NCBI RefSeq assembly: GCF_002443255.2
Contig: NW_019211456.1
Location: 17,841,557-17,905,556 of the forward strand
Source of the DNA: Varroa destructor
Taxonomy: Eukaryota; Arthropoda; Arachnida; Mesostigmata; Varroidae
Reading direction: 5' to 3'
DNA: 64,000 bases
The position numbers were made by a program, and so were the translations under genes. Shown here in pieces: positions 39,863 to 53,155 of the stretch. Numbering within the stretch: the stretch's first letter is position 1; each line of letters opens with the position of its first letter. The notes beneath the pieces were generated by a model. The model was not told the DNA's origin. It did not search any database and saw only the letters and a program-made list of their open reading frames with translations.

Positions 39863-42601
39863 AGGAACACTGTTTATCGAAACGAGCTATTCATACTGCG
39901 AACACGATCGTAAAATTTATGCACCACAAAATATGAAAGAGTCAGATTTGTCAACGTATAAATACGTGACCGAATTTTCTCCGCAAGGGAGAGAAAATAA
40001 TGCTAGAAGGGAATAAGATATGCGACCTTGCGCCATTTACTAAACCGAGTTAGTCTAAGTGTGCGCATCTGTGTGTGCGCGGAACAGGAATTTTCCTGTA
40101 TTTCATCAAGTTGCAGGAATCCCGTCGTTGATAGCCTACTTTTAATGGTAATCAGTCGACGGTGTTAGGAATATGTAGATTTATGTGCCGTTTATACAGA
40201 ACAACTCTGCTACCCTGCTGGTTTCTTGCCAATGCAAACTGACGCAACGAATTTTACTTTGAAGCAATATTACGTAGAAATGTACACAGGAAATCGCGTC
40301 TATGGAGTCCTTAATTACTGCTCTTTTCAGCGTCGTCAGCAATTTAAGTGAAGTTGAAAGTTAATCATTCACTGTATTTTCATCCGCCCTGAGTGATGTA
40401 CCCCCGCCGAGCTATAACGTTCTCAATTATTATATACTGCATGGCTTCACGAGCAAGGGCTTTGACGCGACATATTTTCAACAGATAGTTAGAAATCCAT
40501 AGTGGAAATTTACCCTATACAGGTAAAAGGTCATAGACATTTATAACAACTGCATAAAATGACCAATGCTGCTTTAGTTATCATATGAATCGCTTGCAGT
40601 TGTCATTTAGAAGAAGGGTTAGCCAAATTTGTCCAAGACGCATCTAGCATCCTAAAAGAAGTAGATCTTTTTCTTGGCACTTCTACGAAATACCTAACGC
40701 TTTTGGCTTGAATAAGCGTTCCTTTCGCCGAATAAGAGTTTGATTACGCTTCGAACAGAGGTTACAAGATAGTGCAGTATGACTAATTTAAGGATTGGCC
40801 CGCCTTCTGGTAGCCCTTTATATTTAGGTCCAAAATAAACAAGTAAACGGGAACCATAACGACAACGGACGCGAACAAATTTAGACCGAGCAAAAATCTG
40901 AACTGCCAGTCCGCTCTCCAAAGTTTTAACCACCCTGGTACAGGTGCATCGATCATAGCCACTTCCACCAACAACATGTCGTCGCCTAGACGTAAATATG
41001 GTCACCGGAAACATTCCGAGATATCCGCTTTTTATCAGGCGCGAAGACGACAGATATACAAGTGTTAGCAAATCATATTATTGTCGTCAACATACAGTTT
41101 CTCTGTTTTCTGCACCGCCGACTGTTACGTACGTATAATGCGTAGACACGCAAAACCATCAAAAATCACGGTCCTCTATTGTTGTCCTGCCCTCTTCGTT
41201 TCAATAGCAGATGGATGTCTACGTCGATTTTCCTACTTGTACAGTAACAGCCGCGGCGAAGGTTATCTGGCAGTAGCAGTATCTCATCGGCTGCTAACAC
41301 ATCACGAGTGAACGTCGGATGACTAAACTGGCCAGTTGCTGGTGATGCCGGTCTCTATTCACGTTTTGTTCTTTACTTCTACGTTTGCGTGGGCAAACGC
41401 TTGTTGGGTGCTGCGAGCGATGCAAGTGCCAATATACGCGGGAACCCCAATAGCAGCTTGTACACGTGTGTTTGTCACGTCGCCGCCGTTCAACTTAAAA
41501 CTCCGAGCGCCTGGCCGGACCAAGTTACAAGACCAAAAGTCTTACTGTAACCATCATCATGCCCAGTAACAGCACTTCTATCAAAACCACGACACGTCAC
41601 CCTTGTCATGGTTATTAAAAGTGTCCCTATTTCGGCTATTCAATGCGACAACTTGTAGATCGGTTCTCGTTTCACGCGGGCTGTAACGGCGCCAATGGAC
41701 GTAACAGCGGCCGGTGATCGACGGCTGTTTGTTGTACTAGTACACGACATAGTATTCGCAGACGTTTGCTCGCTCCTGCCTTGTCCGATTGACTGATCGA
41801 TGCAATTTTTGGCTGTTACAATAGTTGATTGGTCTCTCAAACGAGAGACTATTCTGGCCGGCTATTCGAGGCCGCAAATTGGCTGGATTTTCAGTATGTA
41901 ATGTACTAAGTTGTCCTTTGTCCGGCCGAGGAAAGAAAGGGCCAGTACACATAGGACAAATCAAATACTATGTAGACGCTAATTAATCTAACTCAGTTAG
42001 CTCAAATGCAAGCTAGGCAACATACGGGGACTGTCAGTAAATAAAACTAAATAAAGAATTAATTTTAAGAGGTGTTATTTCAGATGCCTGTTCTGCGCTA
42101 CAAGGCCATACCGGGCAAACGGAGCCTATTCAAGCCGATTTTTACGCCGCCGTTGTTCTTGATAGCATCTGAACAAGAGGTCAAACATAAACGTCTCTGC
42201 AAAAATATAATGATACTGGCTAGTTCACGAAGGTAGCGTTTACAAATATATGTAATAAATTACGTTTTCCGGGTAATTCTGTTTAGATGTGAAACTAGCT
42301 CCTGTCGGTAAGGTGAGTCGTACAACCGAAGGATGAAGCGATATTGATTGCTTTCGTGTATTAAGACAAGCATGAGATCATTTGTTGTGTACAATAAATA
42401 CGTATATCGTACATCTGCTCTCAGTCAGGTCACACACAATAACGAAACATGGCGAAACTAAATCACACTGGGTCTAAGCGTAAGCATAGTAAGGCATAAT
42501 CAAGCCGCGAATTCAATATGGCGCAACAGCGTTGTTGACTTCCAAGCATCTTTCGACTTTTTTCAATCCATATCATCGAATATCCGTTTCATAACTATTG
42601 C

Positions 42602-42631
42602 TGAAATACCGTCCTTGATGATGGTATTTCA
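42602..42631. repeat. Perfect 9-bp inverted repeat
   Basis: Arms tgaaatacc and ggtatttca flank a 12-nt spacer. It could form a small hairpin. No further context. Confidence 0.7.
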
Positions 42632-43858
42632 ACGATTCTCTGTAGGGTTTCAAAAACAACTGACCAGAAGTTTGCCCTAAGTTCTTAATTGTATTTATAA
42701 TAGATTGCCTGTCAGAGAGCCACAGCTTTTCCACCCCACAGGGTACGTTTCACACCGTAGATTTTCATTTACTCGCATCACGATGCCAACATTTCCTGGA
42801 GTTTTGTTGTCGTCATTGTCGTTATTTATATTGTTCTTGCTGTCTTTGTTGCTTTTTGTTTATTTACTATTGCACCGCGCTGTGTTGTTCTACAACTTCA
42901 ATATCGCCCCCAGTTCGAATGTTTTTAAACTCAAAGAAGGTAAAGGGAAGAGGAAAAGGTTCCCGAAAAGAGAAACCGGCGAACGCGTTTGATGGAAGCA
43001 TTCTCACGAGCCTAAATCTCGACAGGCCTCAACAGGCAGTCAACGGTGTGTGGGGCGTCATCAAGCGATTTCATTGGAATAGTGCTCATACGCATATTTT
43101 GTTACTTATTTAGAGTTTGTGATCTAGGCGGAATTCACTGAAATTGCCCACTCGAGAAAGCCACAAGCAAATGCGATTGTATGTACTCTGCATATTAGAT
43201 CTAGTCATAAGAACATATATTCGATACGTACTGTTTATTGGCTCGTGGAAGCAGCCATACTATCATATTTATATATGAGTTTAAAAATGTGACACTGAAA
43301 AATACCCACATAGATACAGTGGCTGAGGCCTTGTCGGTGTTTCAGTATCAATTTGAAAGCGCTACTTTATGAAATAGCTCAGCGTTGGTGCGGTCGATCA
43401 ATGTTATCGTTAGTGAGCCTAACTAGACGATTTGCGCATCTCAAAAGGACCAAATGTATCTCTTATATTAACTGCTCGTGATATTGTATATATTTTTGTG
43501 TACTGTAACGTGCTACCCTACTGTGAGTCCCACGCTCGCCGGTAGATACGACGCTAAACTCAACCGATATGAGGTATCTAGTTCGATCCCTAATAAAGAC
43601 TCAGTACTATGAAAGAAAAATTAAGTCCTAATTTTAGCTCATTGTGTTTTTACCATGTAAAAACAATTATTCGGTCGTACGCTAAAACTTAACAGCGTAT
43701 TATTCGATACTTTCTCTACGGTTATAGCTTTCATAAAAGCTAACGACTACATCATTATACCCCGCTGCCTTAGACGGCCGATACATTCGAGCAACTATGA
43801 AATATTCTACGAGTAGCAAAACGGGTTTTATCAGTGGTCAGGTTGCTAGCAAATTCCA

Positions 43859-44561
43859 ATGCAATTGCTTCTCTCGAAGCACTATCGACCGCTGTTATCA
43901 ACGATCTACGACGCTAGTGCCGAGCACACAATGGCCGCATTAGAAACAAGCCCAATTGGTCAGATAGCCCAATTTTGTCAAAAACGGCTTTACATTATCC
44001 TTCCGTCCAGCGGCGAAACACTTATGTGTCGATTTAAATCCCTTAAAGGCCGTAAAGGTGACTGTTTGTAGTAATAAGTGTCGACCAAGAGACATTATCA
44101 ATGGCTAGCACGCGACTGGTTAAGCCTATTTAAATTGCAACCGATCAGGCAACTCGTCTTCTCTAAGGGTATCGTCAGTCTGGTAAATAACGTGGTCGCA
44201 TCATAGTAACCACGACCATAGACAAATATGTGCATGCAGGTATACTTTGCTTTTAAGGAAAAATCAATGAATATAAATTAAGTGAGTGATAAAAGTCGAA
44301 GGATGGTGGCCTGATTTGGAAGATACGTGTGAGGTCCATGTGTGGTATTGTCCGCTTTATGACAAAGGCGTGCATGACCCTAGCCCAAATTTCAGAAAAC
44401 GCTATACGAAGTTTAATCTCAGAGATGACGTATCGACATCTTGGCCGCTAACGATAGATGGACGCAGACGTATTGTTGACAACGTAGAAATCATTGAAGG
44501 TCGACGGATAGCTCACATTGTAGCAATCAAACAAGTATACAACATGGGATATATAATTTAG
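43859..44561 (+). other. Two protein-like ORFs in tandem, unrecognised
   Basis: ORF 1 (43859-44071, 70 codons) includes the segment LYIILPSSGETLMCRF and contains a donor-like AAAG|GTGACT (GT at 44058), which would leave phase 1. ORF 2 (44286-44561, 91 codons) includes DTCEVHVWYCPLYDKG and TIDGRRRIVDNVEIIEGRR. An AG at 44285-44286 would enter it in phase 1, so the two could splice into one frame, but that acceptor has almost no pyrimidine tract. Composition is protein-like, yet ORFs of 70-90 codons are expected by chance in this window. I recognise no domain. Confidence 0.12.
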
Positions 44562-47037
44562 AATAAACATATCGAAAGAAACCCCCATAAAGATCAAAAG
44601 CCGTACGTAATAAGATCTACACATAAATTTTAGTGGACAAAATGTTTTCAGCAATTTTTCATTTATTTTTCAGTGGTTATCTTGTTTCCGTGGTACAACC
44701 GCGCCACATTGCCGTAGCGTGTTCCTGAGCGAATGCCTTTTGTGGCCCCGTTTAGAACAAATGCAAATGAAAATCGGTGCAGCAACAACTCGTCTAACAT
44801 CGGATTCCCCGTGCCGCTAGTCACTGTAGTAAAATGGTAGTTAAAGCCGATATTGGATCCTATGCTACGTACCAAATAGAGATCAGGCGATACGAACCTG
44901 AAACAAACACTTACTCACTCAAGTCAATGCTGAATCGATCAAAAGAGGTCGATCTGTTTTACCGTCAAATAGGTATCGATGTTGTTCAAAGCCGCTAACT
45001 TTATTCGAGAATCGGCCCAAGTGAGCTCTATTCGTTATAATTTGCTTGGATCACCCTGAAAGTCTACTTCATTGTCACTCTTCTAGCCAGCAACTATTTT
45101 CTAGTACCGTTAGGCTGTCGGGCAAAATTCACGAGCAAAAAAAAAAATATTGCGTCAACGATTCGAACGACATCACAAGACTCGTCACGAAAACTTCGAT
45201 CCTCGAAGAGTGGCAACAATCGTTTAAGTTGAATAGTAATAATTGTGTTTGTATTGCTTACTCTTGCGGGTTTCTCCCGGCTATGGCCGTTACAGGAATC
45301 GTAGAATTCCACTAGAAGCTACGCCATTACTTCTAGAAGTTACGCAAACCTTACTAAGGTCAAGTCACCGTTACGTTATCATGACAATTTTGAGCAATTA
45401 CTGCAGTAAGCCAAGTGCTTCTCATACTCGGACCGTTTTCTTTGCTTTTTGTCATAATAATACCGTTGTTTGAAATCACCCTACGTCCGCTTTGGCTGAA
45501 CATGATAATTCACTACCGAGGTTAGCTGGCAAATACAGATCAACCGAAGTACCGAGTATGCAAAATGTATGTAAACTAAATAACTTACAAACTGACTGAG
45601 AGTACGTTTGTGGAATAGTTGTCACCTAAAATGGTGTACAATGTAAACAGAAAAGAAAACATCTTACTTGAGCCGTTGTTCTCCGACAACAGTTTACAGC
45701 TAGCTTCAAGTTAATTATGCACGTTTAATACTAACGAATAGGTATATCTATTGCTATTACTACTAATATTAATGTATTTTAAACTTTTTCACTTAGTTAG
45801 GTAACTAAGACAGAGAGCTGCTTACGTTTTTACCATCAAATTAGCTATGTTATTACGGGACATATCCGAACAAATAAAAAGAGCAAATATAAACTAAACG
45901 AAGCTGTGACTGAAAGACATCAGAACCAACTGCAACGATCTCTGCCATTTGTCAACTGCAGCTAAAAGACTAGATTTTAGTTAGAGCTTTTGTATTTATT
46001 GAAATGCGTTAAATTTACATCACAGTGGTGAGAAGAACCTGTAGAAGTGGTTTGCCTGAAAGGACTGTCGATAGCAGGCCACGCACAAGAAAAACCAAAT
46101 GACCCCGTGTGCGTATGTTGCGTAGAACCGCTGCATAATTCATTCCTATAATCAAAAGATTACCCACCAGTCCAATGGCATCGGTAAGCATCTGCAGGTC
46201 GGACTATTCGATCTCAATTAAGTCGCCTATTATCGGAATTTGGCCAGTTACTTCGTTGTTTTTTTTCCTTTTAATATCTATTGTGCAATTTACGGATTGA
46301 GTTACTTGAAAATGTTATCTGAACAGCAGGCCTTGAGGCACGATTGGAAAATTTGTCCTATATTATAGCTGTTAAATATCCACCAGGCGTCATTCTTTCT
46401 GGCAGCTTACATTTCTGACTAAAACAAAGCTCACACCCAAACAGTTCACATGCCCCACCGCATAGTACGGCTGGTGTTAGCTATGTATTCAGACTGCACT
46501 ATATTTTGTCCCAGTTTACCTGCTTTTTACTGTTCGTTTTTACGTAGTAGCCGTTCCCCTAGATCGTATATGTGCTCCTATTATATACCGCGATGAGCTG
46601 GGTCTAATCAGCTTTCGGTGATAAACAGATAGACACATATATTGCTGCGAAGTTTCTGCGTGCGCATCATCAGGACAAATACGGCAATAGCAACAGAAGC
46701 CTTATTTTTACATGTGAAAACGATTTGGGCGTGAACTCAGCTAATTACACGACGACAGTTTTGGCAATAAATATACATTTCTTGACGCCTCACGAGTGAA
46801 ATGATCGTTTCCCGTTATCTCGTATACCGCGCTATAAATTGCTTGTCATCGGACTGACTGAACCACTGGAGATGATAAGATATCGATAGTACATATGTGT
46901 AGGCAATCTAACGCTAACAAAGTAAAAAGAAATGTCTAAATCTACGGAAATAGGACCATAATCTTAAAATCTCAATTATAGCTTGAGCCGTAGATAAAGA
47001 AAGTTTTTAAACTCGACGTCTATAAAGAGCTATTCAC

Positions 47038-47090
47038 TACTACTATTTTCATATCTCTATATCAATATAGAGAAATATATGAAGGTAGTA
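47038..47090. repeat. Long imperfect hairpin (about 53 nt)
   Basis: The inner stem ctctatat/atatagag (47055-47072) is perfect. It is extended by ttcatat/atatgaa (47048-47054 and 47077-47083) and, after a bulge, by tactac/gtagta (47038-47043 and 47085-47090). The fold is AU-rich and somewhat short for a miRNA precursor. A palindrome or old element end is equally possible. Confidence 0.5.
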
Positions 47091-48917
47091 ACAGTAACGA
47101 TAAAGCGGCTTTTCTAGAGTTTAATTTGTTGTTGAAGTAACGCACGACGCTATCCGCAGTGTTAGCCAACATGATGAACTAATCAAGCCAGGGCAAACGA
47201 TAGAAATTCTGCTTGGCTGATCGAGTGTTACCTGCAAGATCCATGCGATAACCTCAACTCGCGGTGTCGCCACCCAGCTCTTGACAACCCCAGTACGGGC
47301 GTGATACCACAAGCTGATCACATGAACATCCCCATGGGCAATCACTTGAACCCCTCCGATAATCTGCTCACCTGGTTCATTTATGCAAAATTATACCCAC
47401 TCCATTAATCCGGCACGATTGAATTTTGCAGGCATATGTGTGGCTAGCGAGCAGTAACGCGAAAACCTTTGGTGCTCATTGTTTACGCGTATTCCTAAAT
47501 AATAGATCTAGCTATATAAAGAGAGCCTGCGAAAGCTGGATTCGAACTAAAAGGAAGTTCGTCAAACCTAGCTTATTTGCTACCAGTGCCCACTCAAAAG
47601 CACTGCCGATGCTTCAGTACCTGCTTCAATGAACTAGCTATATAGCAGAATAGGCCGAGTGAAACCGGCGCAGCTTAATAATGATTCGCTGCTCTGCTCG
47701 ATTTTTGCCGGCTAACAGATAGTATTAACAAAGAGCAGCACATAGCGTATTTATAATACAATTATAAACATGATTATACCTATTATAAATACAATGTAGA
47801 CCGATTACTTCGCTAAGTATAAAACAAGATTTAAAATAATTAGTTCCGTCGTTTACCAAAAAAATGGTACCTAAGGCTCATTCATCGTAGCTTAGAAAAA
47901 AATACAAACGGGTAACAATGGTCAGATTGGCTTCGCAATACAGTCGCAATCGATTTTGCAGGAACGACACGCATGTCAAACAAATTTTTTTCGTGTGCGC
48001 GTCTTTCGGTAACTCGTGCCGTCCGTTTCCGAGTTTCGCTATATACACCGTATTATAAGTTAGAAGAAGCTTACTTGCGTTTCGTTACAGCGAAGGTCTG
48101 CCATTGTCCCTAATACAGAAAGTGCCTTAGCCTTATGGGTAGTTAGCGGCAAATTCTAAGCTAGGTAGCCTCAAGCTTTCGAACCCATCCGTCCCATAAA
48201 CGAGCGATCCGTGACTAGTTCGTTAGCGGTCGATTGCATCGCTCAGAGAAGCTAGAAACTGAAAGGACCTGGGAAGAAAGCAACGGGCATAGAAATTGAA
48301 TCAATTCATTTATTGACTTTTTCGTATACCTGTTGTTGATGTAACAAAAACGTCACATATACACATGTTTCCCTGTGATAAACGGCATTTCCTTAGTGAT
48401 ACATAGAAATCAAATTGACGAAACAACTCTAGAGGTGTTCGAGAGGCCAAATAATCGATAGATGCAAAGAGGAATAACAGAATTAACAAATTATTTAGTT
48501 TAATCCAGGTGCCTTGTGTTTGTTCAGTATTCAATTAGTGCCACAAGGGCAGAGTAATAATCCTGCGGTTAACTTCTTTTACCTGATATGCTGTGATTTT
48601 ATTGTGACGCTGTGGTATTTTAACTACGTAGAGTTTTTACCCGAATTAACTAGTGTGCACGTAATAAAGTGCGCTAACGAAGACTCTAACTCGTAATCTT
48701 TCACGAAAGTCACACAGGCTAGATTTACATTATTATGAGATTGCGAGTAATCAAGCGCTAATTTTGTATTTTATCTTCTTCACAACATTTGAGTGAAGAT
48801 GTACTGCTAAACACTGAAACTCAGTGACAACACCTACTGTAAATCTTCTACAGCCCCTATGGGAGAGATCCCTTGATATTACCTACCTGGCCCAACCAGG
48901 CAGCCCCCGGGGCCGAT

Positions 48918-49208
48918 TTATCTCAATATACAACCCATAAACCAGCTCCCTTTAGCTACCGTTTCTTTCCTAGCCAACCACCTGTCGCCCAAGCAGTAAC
49001 CTGCAGAGGAACTGATGCCTCTCAGCTTACCAACTTGCGGGCCAGCTCTTGAAATTCTACGCGGAAACGCGATGCTCCGAATGCTCACGAAACCTATGAA
49101 CACAGGGCGGGCAAATTCGAAGTATACTACCCGAGCCCCAAATCGTATCACCCTGCCGAGTGTTTCGATAGTGAGACCGGGAAAATCCTTGCTTACGGTT
49201 GTTGGCAA
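48918..49208 (-). other. Protein-like minus-strand ORF in a small GC-richer island, unrecognised
   Basis: 96 codons on the minus strand within a 300-bp stretch clearly richer in G+C than its flanks. The translation includes TIETLGRVIRFGARVVYFEF and later WFMGCILR before the stop. It has a balanced amino-acid mix, unlike most chance ORFs here, but no motif I can name. Candidates are a remnant of a transposon or processed gene, or chance. An overlapping plus-strand ORF (49015-49212) looks like its shadow. Confidence 0.15.
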
Positions 49209-52200
49209 GTAGATGGGTAAACTGCGCCAAAAATCAACATGTAAATACTTATCGCAGATACATTCTTAAGTAAGCGAAGACAGGCTGAGGTGTTCCGGTG
49301 TGTCTTCACTTCCTGCGAGTGTCATGGTGAATCGTGTCATGCACTACAGCATGTTCAAAGGAAGATGAACGCTTCAGCTTACAGACAGCCCAACAAACGT
49401 GATGTGGATCACATCAGGGCGCTCTTTCAATGTTCTCGTAGACGAATTTCAATTTATTTCGTATACTGTCCGCGATCCTTCTGTCGCCATTTTCGTGAAG
49501 TTACCGTCTCCAGTAGGCACAGGTTCGTAGGGGCTCCAGCCTCACATTGAATTCAGGTTTCATCCAGCATAGCATAGCATACAACGAACTACAATGTAAT
49601 ATCGATTCAGCATACCCTTTTGGACGCATACAGCGGTGATGTTGAATTTGTTTTACGGGCCTTTTTTATTTTATTGATCATTTGATCCTACTAGAATACA
49701 GCGACGATTAAAAAATATTGATCGTTGTGTGTAATACATAGACAGGCTACGACAATTGGGCAGCGCAACTACCTCGTGGATCGGAGTTATTCATTACAGG
49801 TTATGTAAGAGAAGGCATAAAGGGAAATGGGTTTCGGGGCGGTGACGGTGATTTCAATGGAGATTATACTCGTGTCTCTTCTATGCGTTCTCTGTGGAGA
49901 TTTGCCTCTTAGACGTTTTGGAATTCTGGTCGGGCAAAAGATTAAGTTTTAGGTTGTGCCCTATCGATAGCTTCTTGCCCGCGTCATAACTTTGAGTACG
50001 TTAACTCCTGATAGTTGACTGAATAAAGGAAGGACAGTACAGGCCCTGCTTAGTATGATTCTGCTATGAAATGACAGGGGATAACTTTTCGGTGAAAGAA
50101 AGGACCAGCTGTTGGGTGAAATTGGAGCCGCATTGAAGGTTTCAGTTAAGTGAGCAACAAATTCGCTTGATCCTTGTAGCGTGAAAATAGAATCGTTTCA
50201 GACAAAAGTTACCGCCTATACTGCATAGCGCACCTTACGCTAAGACGACGAATTTGGTCGAATAACCGTACGGCTTGATGCTTGGACTATTCAATGTTTT
50301 ATGTATTTTTCCTCGAACATTTTTTTTTGTGAAAACCTGGCAGGTAGACGTATTGGTAAATGGTTAATCACATTGAAAGACCTATTTGTTCTGGGTTGCT
50401 CTGAATGATATTGGTCTATGAGAGGTATACAAATGGGTAAACTCGAGGTTCATTCAAATTAGTGACCCTATTTAGCTGACCTCGAATAAATTGAACGACA
50501 TAATTAATCCTAAATTTCATGCTTAGCCTAGTGCATTAACTATAAAATAGTATTTATAGTCGAATTAAGTTTTACGCATATAACTTTACGGGGGCTGAAA
50601 ATAGCTCCGTCCAATTAATCGGTTCTAGGAATTAGCGCAGCTTCACGGTGCAAGTGGCGTCTAAATAAATCTCTATAAAAACGCGTTTCCCTGCGTTCTG
50701 TCTTTCGCGTCCAGGTACAATCTTGGGCAGTCTTTCACTTCAATAGGAAAACCGGCTAACTTCTAAACCAAGAAATCGCAGACCTAAGGGCAATTAAGAG
50801 ATCTGATCGAGTCTCCCCACCCGTAAGTCTAAGATCAAGAGCTCGGATATTCAAATACACACTCCAAGTTAACCCCGTGTCCTCTGCCACTGGTAAAACC
50901 AATCTTTTTGCCCGGTACCGCCTGACACGTCGCCCTAGAGTAGTTCACTTCTTGGAAAAGTGCGGTTGAATGCCATTTTCAACAAGCCCCGTCTAATTCG
51001 GACTAAAAACAATCAGAGATAGGGGTAAAGTATAGAAAAAAGGAAACATAAAAACAATCGCACAAGGCGTTTTTACCTCTAGATTTTGTATATGTGGAGC
51101 TCATTGGAGACCTAGGAAAAAGTGGAACAGAATACCCTGATGAAAGCAGAAGCCGATAGTATTACAAATATTTGATCGAACCTTATCGATAGGCGACTAG
51201 GTTGTGATCGGAAGTACGTTATTTAATTTATGATATTTAAATTTTTTTTTTTTATTAGCCACTGATACGAGTTTTTCTCATCAAAACATATATATCGGGA
51301 TTTGTGGTTAGGCAAGCAGTCTGCATGTCTTGTAAGATTAACATTTGTACATATACCATTAGCTGTTGTATAGCAATAAGTCATTTGCAAAGAGAAGACA
51401 TTGGTAGGCGCTTTCAAAGCTTCTAGTAAAACCAGAGGCTAAACGACTGACACGTACCGAGGGCTTAACGTTAGACAGAGCATAGAAAAGGTGCTACTAA
51501 GCTCTTAGCTGAACTCTAGTAGTAAAAACAAGTAGAAGGTTCATTTGTATTCCCTCGGGTACTGTCTCAAAGAGCTGCTCCGTATTCTGAATATTATTAG
51601 TCCGATGGATATAATACCTTAGCTTCTCTATTATTCAGTACTGATATGGTAAACTGAGTGTTGCAAGAAAACAGGCCATTGATTATCTTTACAAACTAGA
51701 TGTGATACAAGAATGCTTCTATTTACGGATGACAGAATATTTTAATTGGTACTATCATGAATTTTAAATCGTCAATCTGCGCCTATCATGAATTTGTATC
51801 AGCCTTACGTTTTCTCATGTGCCTATAAGCACGCTCTTGATTAGTGCTATACTAATCTATTTCCTAAAGAACCATTAGGCATGGCTGTACAACAACTATG
51901 GATGTTAAGTAATGTTTTTATCTGCTGCCGGGAATGTTGGATAGCGCGGAGAATACCTGGAGCAGTCGATTCGGTACGTGATTGAAGCAGACTATCGTGT
52001 GTTTTGCAGCTTCAGAACGTCTAGAGGGTTTCTACAACAGTTTAGACATTATGCAAAAGCTGTGCGCTTCTTTAAAAGTGATCCTATTTATTGATTGACG
52101 TCTACTAGTCTATACTTAGCGGTAAGTAGAACTGGCAAACTCAACTAAGCCCGAATGTGGCTCTCACATATCACACGTTATACTCTCAACGCTAACGCGG

Positions 52201-52558
52201 CACTGATGTGATTAGTGGTACTGATAGGGCCACCGTCAAATAACGTATAGGCCTTTTGTCGTCATTTGGCCCTGATGGTCCCTGCTTGAATAATGCATGC
52301 CACTCGTGCCTTTGCCAAAAGCGCCTCTTCCTGGGGCGTAAGAAGCAAAGTTGTGTCCCTAAAAAGCCCCGGTCGCTGGTTCTGACCGGTCGACAGGCCG
52401 CGAGACTTTGGCCCCCATTGGGGAGGCGAGACGCTTAAAAGCAGCTCGTTGACTTTCACACTTGAGGTGTAAGCACGTCACATAATACGAGTGTCGAGGT
52501 CGCAGGCTTTGTTGCAGAAGACACCTTTATCCCTTTTTACTTTAGCTTCGTAGTCTAA

Positions 52559-52562
<4 letters not shown>

Positions 52563-52593
<31 letters not shown>

Positions 52594-52607
52594 CCCTCTC
52601 TCTCTCT
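52563..52607. repeat. (CT)n microsatellite
   Basis: CT dinucleotide run interrupted once by a short C run. It is pyrimidine-only on the plus strand. Confidence 0.95.
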
Positions 52608-53115
52608 GCTAATAGAGTAAATCGGCGAATTTCACCGATCGCTTTGACCCCTTGAGCTTGACATGCACGACTAGTGATATTTCATTGATCATCAAGCCCT
52701 AGTGAAGTGGTAAGAAAAATAAGCTTAGTTAAAAAAAGAGAATATAATATCACCGCATTCGTAGTTGTGACCGAAAGGCCGAATCAATATATTCGTAAAT
52801 TATTTATTAGCCAAACTAAAATATTCACTTTTTTGTTTTATAGAACGCTCAAACTTTACGTGCAATCAGTTTCTACCCCTTGCTATTTACGACATGGCTA
52901 AAAGAGAAGATATTTTCATCACGTTTAATGATATATAACCATTGTGTATCCAGAAACCAGTCGAGTTCATTTCACTGAGGGCATGGTGTGTACTGCCATT
53001 CTCAGATAGTGGGTATTCAACGGATACGCCACTATTTGAGGCGAAGCACTCAGAACAAAGCAAAGTGGTAATCCAGACACAGGATCCTGAACGTAAATAA
53101 TGAATAGCGTGGTTT

Positions 53116-53118
<3 letters not shown>

Positions 53119-53153
<35 letters not shown>
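53119..53153. repeat. (TA)n microsatellite
   Basis: Uninterrupted TA run of about 17 units. Confidence 0.95.

Positions 53154-53155
<2 letters not shown>

Larger units (their letters stand above)
38301..48880 (+). other. Giant CH-domain intron, segment 5
   Basis: Mainly AT-rich intron. It contains a CTG/CCG trinucleotide stretch (39831-39862), a 9-bp-arm hairpin (42602-42631), a long imperfect hairpin (47038-47090) and two neighbouring protein-like plus-strand ORFs (43859-44071 and 44286-44561), listed separately. No recognisable transposon protein, tRNA or rRNA. Confidence 0.7.

Noticed and set aside
42705..43113. Hydrophobic plus-strand ORFs as a membrane protein gene
   Set aside because: Leu/Phe richness comes from a T-rich stretch. 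There is no signal beyond composition.
43540..43590. ctagttcgatccct as a tRNA
   Set aside because: The stem does not pair and no A-box lies at the right distance.
47530..47610. Minus-strand agttcgaatcc as a tRNA T-arm
   Set aside because: The B-box word is perfect, but the five flanking bases on each side do not pair and there is no proper A-box upstream.
48840..48960. Possible mitochondrial COX1 fragment (AQPGS-like peptide)
   Set aside because: Only a few residues resemble the motif and the similarity ends at once; adjacent sequence does not continue as COX1.
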